From contig CAZWDO010000005.1 of NCBI GenBank assembly GCA_964632485.1, forward strand, positions 92,767-156,766: a stretch of 64,000 nt of DNA, given 5' to 3'. Of the stretch, positions 8,940 to 18,160 are shown in pieces; position 1 is the stretch's first letter; each line of letters opens with the position of its first letter. Source of the stretch: CAZWDO01 sp964632485 [NCBI: uncultured bacterium] (lineage in GTDB: Bacteria; JAGOEH01). The translations under genes and the position numbers were made by a program. The notes beneath the pieces were generated by a model that was given only the letters and a program-made list of their open reading frames with translations, did no database searches and was not told where the DNA came from.

Positions 8940-9917
8940 ATGAAAATATCGATTGTTACTCCCTGTTATAATGCAGAACAATTTATTGCTAATACTATTG
9001 AAAGTATCATTTTTCAAAAGGGAGATTTTGAAATTGAATACATCATTATTGACGGTTCATCTAAAGATAGAACAATTGAAATCGCTGAACAATACCAGAA
9101 AAAAATAAACAAAAAAGAAACCCCTTATTATTGTAAAAATGCTTCAATAAAGCTTGTTTCAGAAAAAGATAAAGGAATGTATGATGCTTTAGTTAAAGGT
9201 TTTAAAATGGCTACAGGGGAAGTGATTGCGTATCTTAATGCAGATGATTTCTACAAACAAAATGCCTTTAGTGTAATTTATGATTTATTTAAAAATCTAC
9301 CTAACCTGATGTGGCTGACAGGAATTCCTACTTTTTATAATGAAAATGGAATTATTATTGAATGTGACTGGCCATTCATTTACGACAATGATTTCATTCG
9401 AAAAGGATTATATAATAACAAAGCCCTACCTTATCTTCAGCAGGAATCAATTTTTTTCAGAACACCCACTCTTGACTGTATTGACTTTGATCAATTAAAG
9501 AAAATCAACTATGCTGGAGATTATTATTTATGGACTGGTTTTTCAAAAAAATATCCACTTTTTATCATTTCTGCAATTCTCTCCGGCTATCGGATGCACT
9601 CGAAAAATTTAATGCTATCATACGGAAATTCATATAATGAGGAAATGAAATCCATTCAAGATAAACCTATTTTATCAGAGAATGAATATGATTATCTTTT
9701 ATTTCTACATTATACCTGGTGGAGAGAAAGCAAATTGGCAAAAGAAACCAATAATAACAGATATATAATATGGAATACTACGAAACGACATTGGAAAACA
9801 GATCATTTAGTATATAGTATAGACTATAAAATACAAAAACTCAGTAGCTATATTGAATTTATGAGTGGAAAACCATCGGATTATGCAAAGGAATATGCTA
9901 TAAAATACTTATTATGA
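8940..9917 (+). CDS. Family 2 glycosyltransferase
   Basis: 325 residues. SIVTPCYNAEQFIANTI, IIIDGSSKDRTIE and AYLNADDFYKQNA mark a GT-A fold inverting glycosyltransferase of the same subtype as the enzyme at 6564. It is longer at the C-terminus, without membrane spans. It starts 10 bp after the previous gene and its stop overlaps a small ORF by ATGA. AT-rich codon use (many AAA, ATT, TTA) like the other genes of this arm. Confidence 0.87.
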   Translation: MKISIVTPCYNAEQFIANTIESIIFQKGDFEIEYIIIDGSSKDRTIEIAEQYQKKINKKETPYYCKNASIKLVSEKDKGMYDALVKGFKMATGEVIAYLNADDFYKQNAFSVIYDLFKNLPNLMWLTGIPTFYNENGIIIECDWPFIYDNDFIRKGLYNNKALPYLQQESIFFRTPTLDCIDFDQLKKINYAGDYYLWTGFSKKYPLFIISAILSGYRMHSKNLMLSYGNSYNEEMKSIQDKPILSENEYDYLLFLHYTWWRESKLAKETNNNRYIIWNTTKRHWKTDHLVYSIDYKIQKLSSYIEFMSGKPSDYAKEYAIKYLL

Positions 9918-10066
9918 AATTATTAAAGTTTTTTAAATCAAAATCGAGTATGACAGATGTAATATTAGTTTCAAAATTTGAAAATCCCAAAAATCGAACT
10001 GTTTTTGACACTATAGATAAAACATTAAATCCAATTGGAGATGATTATCCAAATCCAATTTTCTAA
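9914..10066 (+). CDS. Small ORF coupled to glycosyltransferase
   Basis: 50 codons beginning with an ATG that overlaps the glycosyltransferase stop (ATGA) and ending 25 bp before the next gene. The product is basic at the start (MKLLKFFKSKSS) and contains KFENPKNRTVFD and NPIGDDYPNPIF. I recognise no family. The coupling and the tight fit between two genes favour a real small protein; its shortness and AT-richness leave room for chance. Confidence 0.45.
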   Translation: MKLLKFFKSKSSMTDVILVSKFENPKNRTVFDTIDKTLNPIGDDYPNPIF

Positions 10067-10091
10067 CATATTCTAATTAATCGGAGATAAT

Positions 10092-11285
10092 ATGGATTCA
10101 AAATTAATTTATGATGTAGGCATGCATATTGGTCAAGATTCTGAATTTTATTTAAAAAAGGGTTTTGATGTAATAGCAATAGAAGCAAATCCAAAACTTG
10201 TCGAAGAACAAAAAGTAAGATTTTCCAAATATATTGAAAATGGACGGTTGAAAATTATTAATGTTGGTATTGGACAAAAAAAAGGAAAATGCACCTTCTA
10301 TGTGAATGATTATTTAAGTGAATGGAGTTCCTTCGACAAAACAATTGGAACCAGGGAAGGAAAATTCCATGAAATCGAAGTAACAATGGTTCCTTTGGAA
10401 GATGTATTGCGTGAACATGGTATTCCATACTATTTAAAAATCGATATCGAAGGATATGACTTCATTGCTCTCCAATCAATCCAATTCATACCCGATAAAC
10501 CTCGCTATATTTCGGTCGAAAACGGGCAGAAGCCATTCCTGGATTTTTTATATTCCGAAGGTTATACCCATTTCAAATTCATTAATCAACAAAAAGTTCC
10601 TAATCAAATCGTTAAATACCCTCCATTGGAAGGAGTTTTTTCACAGCATATTTTCCCTCATGGCGCCAGTGGATTATTTGGAGAAGAAACTCCTGGCGAA
10701 TGGCTTGATTATGATAATGTTTTAGCTCTTATCAGTTCCTATTGGGGAAATCCTAATCGTGATGCAAATATTCATGGTTGGTTTGATCTTCACGCAAAAA
10801 GAGAGTGTAACAATTCTTTTTATTTATTTAACAGATCTTCAGATAATAAAGACTCCTTTTCATCAATTCCCAGAAGTATTCGAATCTCAAGTTTTTCAGA
10901 TGATAAAGAATGGAAAAACGGTATTTATCTCAAAGATACTCATATTTTTTTTATCATAATAGCCAAGGAAGATAAATCACCCATTGAAAAAGGGAATATT
11001 CTAAGATTTAATAACGCAAATAATTCGGTAGTAATAAAAGTATTTCGAGTGGAAAACGCATGCAATTCCAGTATTTTTATTACAGTTGATAAGCATCTCG
11101 ATCCAGAAAAAGATGGAAGTCCTAATCAGGTCCTATTTATTGACCATCAAGAAAAGAATTTGAAAACAATATTAAAACAATTTAGTTTTGCAAATCTAAT
11201 GAAACAGCTTGAAATTTTGAAAAAAATGAAGCTCAATTTTTTTATTAAAATTCAACGTATATTATCCAAAATTTTTAATAGATAG
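10092..11285 (+). CDS. FkbM-family SAM-dependent methyltransferase with C-terminal extension
   Basis: 397 residues. Residues 1-about 200 are an FkbM-type methyltransferase, typically methylating sugar hydroxyls: IYDVGMHIGQDSEFYLKKGF (SAM loop), VIAIEANPKLVEEQK (acidic residue binding the ribose), and YYLKIDIEGYDFIALQS, the family signature. The remaining about 200 residues are unassigned, beta-rich then a basic amphipathic tail. RBS GGAGATAAT. Last gene of the plus-strand arm; it converges with a sulfotransferase 17 bp away and I see no terminator hairpin between them. Confidence 0.85.
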   Translation: MDSKLIYDVGMHIGQDSEFYLKKGFDVIAIEANPKLVEEQKVRFSKYIENGRLKIINVGIGQKKGKCTFYVNDYLSEWSSFDKTIGTREGKFHEIEVTMVPLEDVLREHGIPYYLKIDIEGYDFIALQSIQFIPDKPRYISVENGQKPFLDFLYSEGYTHFKFINQQKVPNQIVKYPPLEGVFSQHIFPHGASGLFGEETPGEWLDYDNVLALISSYWGNPNRDANIHGWFDLHAKRECNNSFYLFNRSSDNKDSFSSIPRSIRISSFSDDKEWKNGIYLKDTHIFFIIIAKEDKSPIEKGNILRFNNANNSVVIKVFRVENACNSSIFITVDKHLDPEKDGSPNQVLFIDHQEKNLKTILKQFSFANLMKQLEILKKMKLNFFIKIQRILSKIFNR

Positions 11286-11301
11286 TTTCCTTATATTTAC
11301 A

Positions 11302-12003
11302 TCAGTTTTCGAGATTATCCATAAGTTGGTTCAAATCATGGAACATAATAGAAGAATTCTGTATTTGCTTTTCATCCATATACTTTTTATATCTCCCGAT
11401 TTTACCGACATTGAATTCCCATATTTTTTCACTTAAATTTCCAGAAAATTTGTCCATCACGTTTGGTACATTTACTTCTATACCCAGATAATCACGAATT
11501 CTTATTGCTGCTTCCATAGATTTTTCAGCTAAAAGATTATAACTCAGTTTTAATACACAAGGATGAGTCAACCATGGCGTAAGAATTGGTTCATATTTTT
11601 TAAAATAATCCAAAGCCTGTTCGATATTCCATATTTCAGAAAAAGGTCTATTCTTTTTCAATCTTCTGTCTTTTTCACCAGAATCAAGAAGAGAAACAGC
11701 AGCATCACGAACATCTCTAAATGTTGCTGTGGCTTTAATTCTTCCGGATTTTAATAATTGATCGATTGAGTTGCTGAGTTTAGAATGTGTTTTAATAATC
11801 AGTATCTTATCATTAGGTATACATTCAACAATTTTAAAAATGTCTTCATTATCGAACACCATGAACGCAACATGCAATGATTCAGGTAAAAAATTTTTAC
11901 AAATATCATCACGAATATGTCCAGCCTGCCGAAGCATGCTTTCAGCAAGCTGATAACAAAACGTACTAGCTGATTTAGGCATACCATAACTTAAATATAT
12001 CAA
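11302..12003 (-). CDS. Sulfotransferase-domain protein (tandem copy 1)
   Basis: 233 residues with the PAPS-dependent sulfotransferase fold: phosphosulfate loop GMPKSASTFCYQL at the N-terminus and the 3'-phosphate motif TATFRDVRDAAVSLLDSG. It would transfer sulfate from PAPS to a sugar hydroxyl or amine in the cytoplasm. Start codon is TTG at 12003 with no clear ribosome site, exactly where the neighbouring paralog has ATG. The two share most of the first 30 residues and the ending IWEFNVGK/NIGKVGRYK, so they arose by tandem duplication. Last gene of the long leftward run. Acceptor unknown. Confidence 0.82.
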   Translation of the reverse strand: MIYLSYGMPKSASTFCYQLAESMLRQAGHIRDDICKNFLPESLHVAFMVFDNEDIFKIVECIPNDKILIIKTHSKLSNSIDQLLKSGRIKATATFRDVRDAAVSLLDSGEKDRRLKKNRPFSEIWNIEQALDYFKKYEPILTPWLTHPCVLKLSYNLLAEKSMEAAIRIRDYLGIEVNVPNVMDKFSGNLSEKIWEFNVGKIGRYKKYMDEKQIQNSSIMFHDLNQLMDNLEN

Positions 12004-12070
12004 AATTTTTTTAGTATCTTTTAAATATTAATAGATGCTTATCGAGCAGATTAACATGAAGTTGAACTCA

Positions 12071-12784
12071 CTATATTTTGAATCGATCATCTAATAAATT
12101 CATTATAAAGATTAAGTCTTTAAATTCACTAAAAAATTTTTTCTTCTGCGTTTCCGACATATATTCTTTGTACCTTCCAACTTTACCAATATTGAATTCC
12201 CATATTTTTTTTTTAGGGTTTTCAGAATACTTTGCAACAATTGGCGTTACATCAACATCGATATCTAAATAATTTCGTATTCTTAATGCTGCCTCTATCG
12301 GATCGAGCGCCAACAAATTAAAACTAATTTTTAGCACATTTGTATGAGTGAGCCATTGGATGAAGTTATATTTAGCATATTTATAGACCAAAAAAGCATC
12401 TTCTAAATCATTAATTTCATTAAATTTTCTAAACTTATTTAATTTCCGATCATTCTCACCAGCATCAACCAGTGAAATAGCTGCATCCCGAGGATCGCGA
12501 AATGTTGCAGAAGCTTTTATTCTTCCTGAGTCAAGTAAATGATTTATCGATTTACTAAGCTTTGCATGTGTTTTTATTATAAGGATTTTATCAAAAGGTA
12601 AATAGTGATCAATTTGAACAATTTCATCATGGTTTAGTGTCATGAATGCTGAATGAAATGATTCAGGTAAAAACTTTTTACAAATTTCTTCGCGAATATG
12701 ACCAGCTTGCCGAAGCATGCTTTCAGCAAGCTGATAACAAAACGTGCTAGCTGATTTAGGCATACCATAACTTAAATAAATCAT
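12071..12784 (-). CDS. Sulfotransferase-domain protein (tandem copy 2)
   Basis: 237 residues, paralog of the gene just downstream. Phosphosulfate loop GMPKSASTFCYQL, 3'-phosphate motif SATFRDPRDAAISLVDAGE. ATG 12784 has AAGGAG 7 nt upstream. A run of ten T on the plus strand (12215-12224), ten A in the message, encodes KKKI near the C-terminus and could slip, which would change the last 40 residues. The copies differ mainly in the middle and C-terminal thirds, the region that usually contacts the acceptor, hinting at different acceptors. Confidence 0.83.
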   Translation of the reverse strand: MIYLSYGMPKSASTFCYQLAESMLRQAGHIREEICKKFLPESFHSAFMTLNHDEIVQIDHYLPFDKILIIKTHAKLSKSINHLLDSGRIKASATFRDPRDAAISLVDAGENDRKLNKFRKFNEINDLEDAFLVYKYAKYNFIQWLTHTNVLKISFNLLALDPIEAALRIRNYLDIDVDVTPIVAKYSENPKKKIWEFNIGKVGRYKEYMSETQKKKFFSEFKDLIFIMNLLDDRFKI

Positions 12785-12970
12785 TTAATGCTCCTTTTGG
12801 TGCAACTAAGACATGATAAGATATGTTTTTACCACTATATATTAGATTACAGATTTTTAGTTTGATGTACTCAATTGCAGTGTCAAAAAAATATTTAACT
12901 TTATACAGATCACCATTATATGTCCAAGTAAAGGTTTTGCTATAAATCTCCCATCGTAGCAAAACCGCCT

Positions 12971-14113
12971 TCAAATTGACAGATGCTTTAAAGTCACTGT
13001 CAATGCCTTTACAATTTGCTCCAAATCTTCTTCCAAACCCAACCACAATGGTAATCTCAACAGTCGTTCCGCCGCATGTTCGGTATGGGGTAAACGACCG
13101 TGGACACGGGCTAAGCGTTTTCCAGCCGGAGATAAATGCAAGGGAACATAGTGAAATATAGTATTAATATTAACTGTCATTAATTCCTGAATCACATGGC
13201 TGCGCACAAACAAATTATTGAGGAGGATATAATACATGTGCGCATTATGCCGACAACTATCAGAAACAATAGGACGGCGTAGCAGACCGGCAATCTCCAA
13301 TGGGGCCAACGCATCATGGTATTGTTTCCATATTGCCAGCCGCCGCTCAGTAATGGCCTCGGCTTCTTCCATCTGCGCCCACAGGAAGGCGGCAATTATT
13401 TCACCTGGCAAGTAGGACGAGCCGATATCTACCCATGTATATTTATCGACCTGCCCGCGAAAATATTGGCTGCGATTGGTACCCTTTTCCCAGATGATCT
13501 CGGCGCGTTCAATAAAGCGTTCATCATTGATCAGAAGAGCCCCTCCTTCGCCTGAAATAATGTTCTTGGTCTCGTGAAAAGAGAATCCACCCAAGTGGCC
13601 GATAGCGCCAACCGGCTTACCTTTGTAAGAAGACATGATTCCCTGCGCCGCATCTTCAATGACCAGCAGGTTATGACGATTTGCGATATCCATGATAACA
13701 TCCATTTCGCAAGCCACTCCTGCGTAATGCACTGGCACAATTGCTTTAGTCCGGGATGTAATAGCGGCTTCTATTTTCATCTCATCAATATTGAGCGTAT
13801 CCGGGCGAATATCCACAAATACCGGCACACCACCACGCAGGGCAAAGGCATTAGCTGTCGAAACAAAGGAATACGAAGGCATGATCACCTCATCGCCCTG
13901 CTTAATATCAGCCAGAATCGCCGCCATCTCAAGCGCGGCAGTGCACGAATGAGTGAGCAAGGCTTTTCGCGTACCCGTACGCCCTTCAAGCCAAGCGTGG
14001 CATTTTTTTGTAAAATCGCCATCGCCAGCGAGTTGTCCATCGGCGTGCGCCTGTGTAATGTAAAAAAGCTCGCGGCCGGTTATATAGGGTTTATTGAAAG
14101 GAATATAATTCAT
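12971..14113 (-). CDS. wecE: dTDP-4-amino-4,6-dideoxygalactose transaminase
   Basis: PLP enzyme making dTDP-Fuc4N from dTDP-4-keto-6-deoxyglucose with glutamate as amino donor. 380 residues, and nearly every block of E. coli WecE/RffA is visible: FNKPYITGREL, LLTHSCTAALEMAA, DEVIMPSYSFVSTANAF, VPVHYAGVACEMD, the PLP lysine in SFHETKN (Lys183), EKGTNRSQYFRGQVDKYTW and IGSSYLPGE. ATG 14113. Its codon use is more GC-rich than the flanking sulfotransferase genes, suggesting a different origin within the island. It implies a 4-amino sugar in the glycan; rmlA and rmlB are not in the window. Confidence 0.93.
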   Translation of the reverse strand: MNYIPFNKPYITGRELFYITQAHADGQLAGDGDFTKKCHAWLEGRTGTRKALLTHSCTAALEMAAILADIKQGDEVIMPSYSFVSTANAFALRGGVPVFVDIRPDTLNIDEMKIEAAITSRTKAIVPVHYAGVACEMDVIMDIANRHNLLVIEDAAQGIMSSYKGKPVGAIGHLGGFSFHETKNIISGEGGALLINDERFIERAEIIWEKGTNRSQYFRGQVDKYTWVDIGSSYLPGEIIAAFLWAQMEEAEAITERRLAIWKQYHDALAPLEIAGLLRRPIVSDSCRHNAHMYYILLNNLFVRSHVIQELMTVNINTIFHYVPLHLSPAGKRLARVHGRLPHTEHAAERLLRLPLWLGLEEDLEQIVKALTVTLKHLSI

Positions 14114-14137
14114 ACTTAATATCTCAGAGATTTAAAC

Positions 14138-15013
14138 CTATTTTTCAATCTTTACGGCTACGATCAGCCGCGAACCACCTACGGAAAATGAAATACCCGC
14201 CCGAATCAAAAATAGCTCCAGGAGTAAGAACCATTCAAAAATTCGGTTCAATATTGGATTAATCCGAAATTCCCCAATGGGATCAAAATTCTTGTATTTC
14301 TTGCGCTGAAATAATCTGGATATCAACATGAACGGCAAAAGGCTTGTGACGAAGGAGGTACTCTTCACGATAGCAAAACCAGCGCGTGTTATCTTGTTAT
14401 GTAGTTCCTGACTATTGTAGCGACGGACATGACAGGCATTTGCGTCTGTGGCGCTCCATAGCCAACGATGTTGTGGCACTGTGAGCATTAACAAACCATC
14501 GGGTTTCAAGGCTTGATGTATCTGCTGCAGAACTGCTTCATCCTCTTCAATATGTTCAAGCAAATCAAATGCTCCGACGCCATCAAATTCAGAGATAAAT
14601 GGAATCTCTCTGGCATCCATTTGCATAAATTCACTACCCATGATTCTTTCAGCAGCATAGATGAGCCCTTCAGCATATATCTCACTGCCCACAAGACGAA
14701 TTTTTGGAAAGTTACAGTCGATGCCTTTTAAAACAAACCCCGTACCGCACCCGATCTCCATGAATGAAGCGACATCAGCGCCATACTTTCCAAGCGCCCA
14801 GACAATCAAGGCATTGCGACCGCGAAACCAGAAATAATCTTCTTCCAGCATAGCAAGTGGCGCAAAAAAAGAGGGTTTGAATCCATTGTTTTTTTCTGAT
14901 AATTCCGATGAGAAAAAAAACAAGTCGCCGATTCTTTCTGGTTGCCACCCACACCGCGGACAATGCCAGTCAATGCTTTCAAATGCCTGGGAGCAATGAA
15001 GACAGCGCTTCAT
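14138..15013 (-). CDS. Zinc-ribbon class I SAM methyltransferase
   Basis: 291 residues. The N-terminus has a four-cysteine zinc ribbon (CLHC...CPRC, spacing CxxC-x9-CxxC), followed by a Rossmann methyltransferase: FMEIGCGTGFVLKGI (SAM loop), DAREIPF, FDLLEHIEEDEAVL and LLMLTVPQHRWLWS. The last 50 residues carry a hydrophobic stretch (ILNRIFEWFLLLELFLIRAG), probably membrane-associated. This architecture is frequent beside polyprenyl-sugar and O-antigen genes. I chose ATG 15013, which overlaps the stop of the small upstream ORF (ATGA); a TTG at 15028 is the alternative. Substrate unknown. Confidence 0.85.
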   Translation of the reverse strand: MKRCLHCSQAFESIDWHCPRCGWQPERIGDLFFFSSELSEKNNGFKPSFFAPLAMLEEDYFWFRGRNALIVWALGKYGADVASFMEIGCGTGFVLKGIDCNFPKIRLVGSEIYAEGLIYAAERIMGSEFMQMDAREIPFISEFDGVGAFDLLEHIEEDEAVLQQIHQALKPDGLLMLTVPQHRWLWSATDANACHVRRYNSQELHNKITRAGFAIVKSTSFVTSLLPFMLISRLFQRKKYKNFDPIGEFRINPILNRIFEWFLLLELFLIRAGISFSVGGSRLIVAVKIEK

Positions 15014-15282
15014 AAAGCCTGCGCGCAAAGCATCGAGATTTTCTTAACCGTGAAAACCCAGTACTTTTGCATCCCAAAAAGTAACGAGACCCATCCTATA
15101 ATGTCCATTACATGCGCGTTGAGGCGCCAATTGCTGAGATGACCGCTGAAAAAACTGAATGACCATTTTTTAATAAAATAAGAAAAAAATTCGATAGAAA
15201 TAAGATAGAAGATACTGATTACTAAAACCAGGTTTAAATCCAGTATCGTAAAAAAGTCGTTGAATAAGAATTCGAAATCCAC
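15010..15282 (-). CDS. Small membrane protein coupled to methyltransferase
   Basis: 90 codons from GTG 15282, with AAAGG 7 nt upstream. Its stop overlaps the methyltransferase start as ATGA. Predicted to have two hydrophobic segments (LVLVISIFYLISIEFFSYF and IIGWVSLLFGMQKYWVF). I recognise no family. Translational coupling and membrane-like composition support a real gene; the GTG start and lack of a known homolog keep the call tentative. Confidence 0.5.
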   Translation of the reverse strand: MDFEFLFNDFFTILDLNLVLVISIFYLISIEFFSYFIKKWSFSFFSGHLSNWRLNAHVMDIIGWVSLLFGMQKYWVFTVKKISMLCAQAL

Positions 15283-15621
15283 TGACTAACCTTTTCGAAC
15301 CATTTTCACACATCCTTTTGTATAAAATCAATCACTGTCTAACTGACAGCGGCGATACTAGTCGGGCAGCAACCTTGAAACTCCAATAAAGTTGAGCGCC
15401 TGGATAAACTTAGATGGTACCTGAAAACTTATACCCTGTTCCACAGCTAATTTCAAGAAAATAGCGAAATATTTTATCAGTATTTTCTAACCAACTAAGG
15501 ATCAATTGGTTATGACTTCAATACTAATAATTAATGTTTTCAGTCGAGCAAAATAGGTAAAGAAGACGGCCTCAAAACCGGCGGACCCATCCTGAGCCAG
15601 AGCAGGAAGACAAGTTGATAT
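15283..15621. other. Non-coding interval, nothing recognised
   Basis: Spacer of about 340 bp between the radical SAM gene and the small membrane ORF, both on the minus strand. No open frame with a ribosome site, no strong hairpin and no clear promoter was found. Its length suggests a decayed gene or a break in the operon. Confidence 0.5.
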
Positions 15622-17154
15622 TTAGCGTTTAATCATAGAGGGGGTTTTAAATAAACGCATCCAGCGAACAATAAAATAGGGCAAATTGGTAGTGTCCCCA
15701 CGAAATACTCGTTTAACTGCAACGGTTAGATATCTTAATATCTTAAAAAAAGCTAATATAAAAGAAGGAATCGAAGGGTCTTTTCTCAAAACTACTTTTG
15801 GCGTGAATAATTTTAAAAGCCATGGCGGAATATGGAAAACACCATAGATCATATACAATAGATTAATATAATTAGACTTTACCGATAAGTAATTGATAGC
15901 ATTTAAATAATTTTCTTCAGGTAAATACCCTTCTGTCTTCGCTTTTTCATATAATTCTGTCCCTTCAAAGAAGGTCATGCCGAACAAATTCAAGATGTGA
16001 GGTTTGCTCATATAACTCAACAGTTTTAAACCTTCCAGCTTGTGCTGCCATGTTTCCCAGGGATTGTCTAATATAAAATCATAATCACACTCTGGTATTT
16101 TTTTTTGTGAAATAATTTCTGAAATTTGAATCAGTAATTTATTGCTATATTTACGCTGCAATATATCATATCGAATTTGTTCACTACCTGATTGGATTCC
16201 CACTCTTATCCTTTGTAAACCTACTCCCAAAAGATAGTCCATTTTTTTTTCGTTAAAATTAAGCGGTGAAACTCCCAAAACAGTAAATGGCAGGCCAAGA
16301 AGTTTTCTCCACTGTTCAGAAAATTCTTTAATCGCATGAATACTTAATGAGAAAAAACTATCATCCTGAAATATAACAGATGTAATCTGATATTTACAAC
16401 ATAAATCACTTAAATAACTCAGATATTTTTTTATTGAATAAGCTCTAACTAGAGCGTATTCTCCATTATAATTTATTAGCGCAGAATTTGCGCAATAGGT
16501 ACATCTCATTGGACATCCTTGCGTCAGAAGCGCATGAAATGTTCCACCAAAAAATTGTGTTTCTTTTTCTTTGTTTAGCGGCATAATTTTATTTCCTTCA
16601 AAAATAAAACAACCATCCCCATGTAGGGGATATCCCAGTTGATCTAAATCTTTCTCAAGAGGCCGTATTCCGCTTCCATATATTTTATTGTTTTTTATTT
16701 GATAAATCCCAGGAACATTGACGCAAAAATTATTATTTTCTATTTGCTTCAAAAATTCTACCAAACTATATTCACCTTCTCCCACACAAATATAATCAGC
16801 CCATTTTAAACAACGTTCACCAGATGCAGTAGTATGCGCGCCTCCCCAAATAATGATCTTCGCCGGATATTCTTGTTTGATTTTCTCCGATAATTGGGCA
16901 GCAACTTTCTCACCGACAAGCATTACCGAAAAAGCGATAACTTGGGCATTTGATATTAATTCCAGGATACTTTTAATTTTTTCATTATTTAGAGTATAAT
17001 AGGTTTGATGCTGTGAAAACAAAGGATGCCGCATGGAAGAAAGAAATAATATTTCAGAAACCCAGGAAGAATGCGCATTAACAAAAGCGGATAACCGCCT
17101 TGTTGCAAAACCATAAATATCACTTGATGTATCAATTAAAATAAGCTTTTTCAT
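15622..17154 (-). CDS. B12-binding-domain radical SAM protein
   Basis: 510 residues. N-terminal Rossmann-like cobalamin-binding region (about 1-145: SVMLVGEKVA, IIIWGGAHTTASGE, ADYICVGEGEYSLVEFL), then a radical SAM barrel whose cluster motif is CPMRCTYC (Cys214, Cys218, Cys221), with IFQDDSFF and RVGIQSGSEQIRYDIL typical of this subfamily. Such enzymes do radical methylations and rearrangements; a histidine that would ligate the cobalt (DxHxxG) is not evident, so B12 may be non-covalently held or lost. It probably modifies the glycan or lipid carrier. ATG 17154; it lies downstream of the deacetylase-like gene in the same direction. Confidence 0.85.
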   Translation of the reverse strand: MKKLILIDTSSDIYGFATRRLSAFVNAHSSWVSEILFLSSMRHPLFSQHQTYYTLNNEKIKSILELISNAQVIAFSVMLVGEKVAAQLSEKIKQEYPAKIIIWGGAHTTASGERCLKWADYICVGEGEYSLVEFLKQIENNNFCVNVPGIYQIKNNKIYGSGIRPLEKDLDQLGYPLHGDGCFIFEGNKIMPLNKEKETQFFGGTFHALLTQGCPMRCTYCANSALINYNGEYALVRAYSIKKYLSYLSDLCCKYQITSVIFQDDSFFSLSIHAIKEFSEQWRKLLGLPFTVLGVSPLNFNEKKMDYLLGVGLQRIRVGIQSGSEQIRYDILQRKYSNKLLIQISEIISQKKIPECDYDFILDNPWETWQHKLEGLKLLSYMSKPHILNLFGMTFFEGTELYEKAKTEGYLPEENYLNAINYLSVKSNYINLLYMIYGVFHIPPWLLKLFTPKVVLRKDPSIPSFILAFFKILRYLTVAVKRVFRGDTTNLPYFIVRWMRLFKTPSMIKR

Positions 17155-17239
17155 TTAAACAACATTTCTTCGATAGTTTGAACACTTAAATGTTAGTATT
17201 CGCAATGTCCGGAACCAATAACAAATGGAAACACTAATA

Positions 17240-18160
17240 TCAACCCATTACCGAATTGAACTCCTCTATTGTATGAAAAGTGACTGTTCGCCCATAAATA
17301 CCTGATAGTTTAATTAATTGATGAAGATTAAATCTGAGTTCGTCAATCGAATATGCAACGAGAGGATGTCCAATCCCCCCTCTAATAGGAACCACTTCAT
17401 CGGGATGTAGTATACAAATCAAATAAGAATTAGAATTAATCAGCCGAGGTAGATTTTGCCAAAGGAAGCCACGATACATACATGGATTCAAGTATCGGAG
17501 AAGCGGAGCGGAATCATAAGGCGCCTTTATTGGGAGCACGGAAATTGGCACTTCGAGAATATTCAAATGAGGTATGCCAGGTTTTCTATAATCTTTTAAT
17601 GACGGATAATAAGCTTCTTCCGGTGTTCCCATCCAGTTCATACGCCAACCGGAATCCTCTTTTATTCTGCCTGGAACTGCCGAGCTGTCAAATTGTATTT
17701 TAAGATCATTTAAATTTTTCATTGTTGTGTTATCGTGAAAACAGTCACCCATCCTTACACTTCTTGGATATATGCCTTCTTTTACTAGTACACCATGTGT
17801 TATAGATAAGTCTTCATAATCAATCATTATATGCTGCAATGAAGAATAAACCTGTGGCATCCATCCTACTTCGTGTCCTTGAAGAATCATACGATGAACA
17901 AAATCATAAAATTTCTTGAAAATTGAAAATCTATCGCCAAACTGTGCCGCAATCAATCTATCAGCCCTAAAAAACCAGGTTGGGGCTATTTTTAATCCAA
18001 ATATATCTTCTGTCGATCGAAATATATCAGACAGAATTTCCAGACCATCCGCCGTTCTGGTCCACTCACCGCTATCAGTATGACCTTCACCCAGAGTAGC
18101 GCCTGCTGGACCTACATCAATGGTTAAAAATAATGCCAGCTTTTGATTCACTACGATCAC
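17240..18160 (-). CDS. Polysaccharide deacetylase-like protein
   Basis: 306 residues of the carbohydrate esterase 4 type NodB-like barrel. Seen: LFLTIDVGPAGATLG (strand 1 aspartate region), LQGHEVGWMPQVYSS replacing the usual GHExxxHxxxH, so the second zinc histidine is not obvious, FDSSAVPGR, and ICILHPDEV (late His motif). It may be an active variant or a binding relative. GTG start at 18160 overlaps the upstream methyltransferase stop (GTGA), so the two are coupled. Likely removes or recognises N-acetyl groups on the glycan. Confidence 0.72.
   Translation of the reverse strand: MIVVNQKLALFLTIDVGPAGATLGEGHTDSGEWTRTADGLEILSDIFRSTEDIFGLKIAPTWFFRADRLIAAQFGDRFSIFKKFYDFVHRMILQGHEVGWMPQVYSSLQHIMIDYEDLSITHGVLVKEGIYPRSVRMGDCFHDNTTMKNLNDLKIQFDSSAVPGRIKEDSGWRMNWMGTPEEAYYPSLKDYRKPGIPHLNILEVPISVLPIKAPYDSAPLLRYLNPCMYRGFLWQNLPRLINSNSYLICILHPDEVVPIRGGIGHPLVAYSIDELRFNLHQLIKLSGIYGRTVTFHTIEEFNSVMG

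Noticed and set aside
12756-13046. Minus-strand 96-codon open frame between wecE and the sulfotransferase
   Set aside because: It overlaps the end of wecE in another frame and the start of the sulfotransferase, with no family motif and no clear ribosome site; chance frame or remnant.
13574-14119. 181-codon plus-strand open frame opposite wecE
   Set aside because: Antisense shadow of a very well conserved aminotransferase; residues show no domain.
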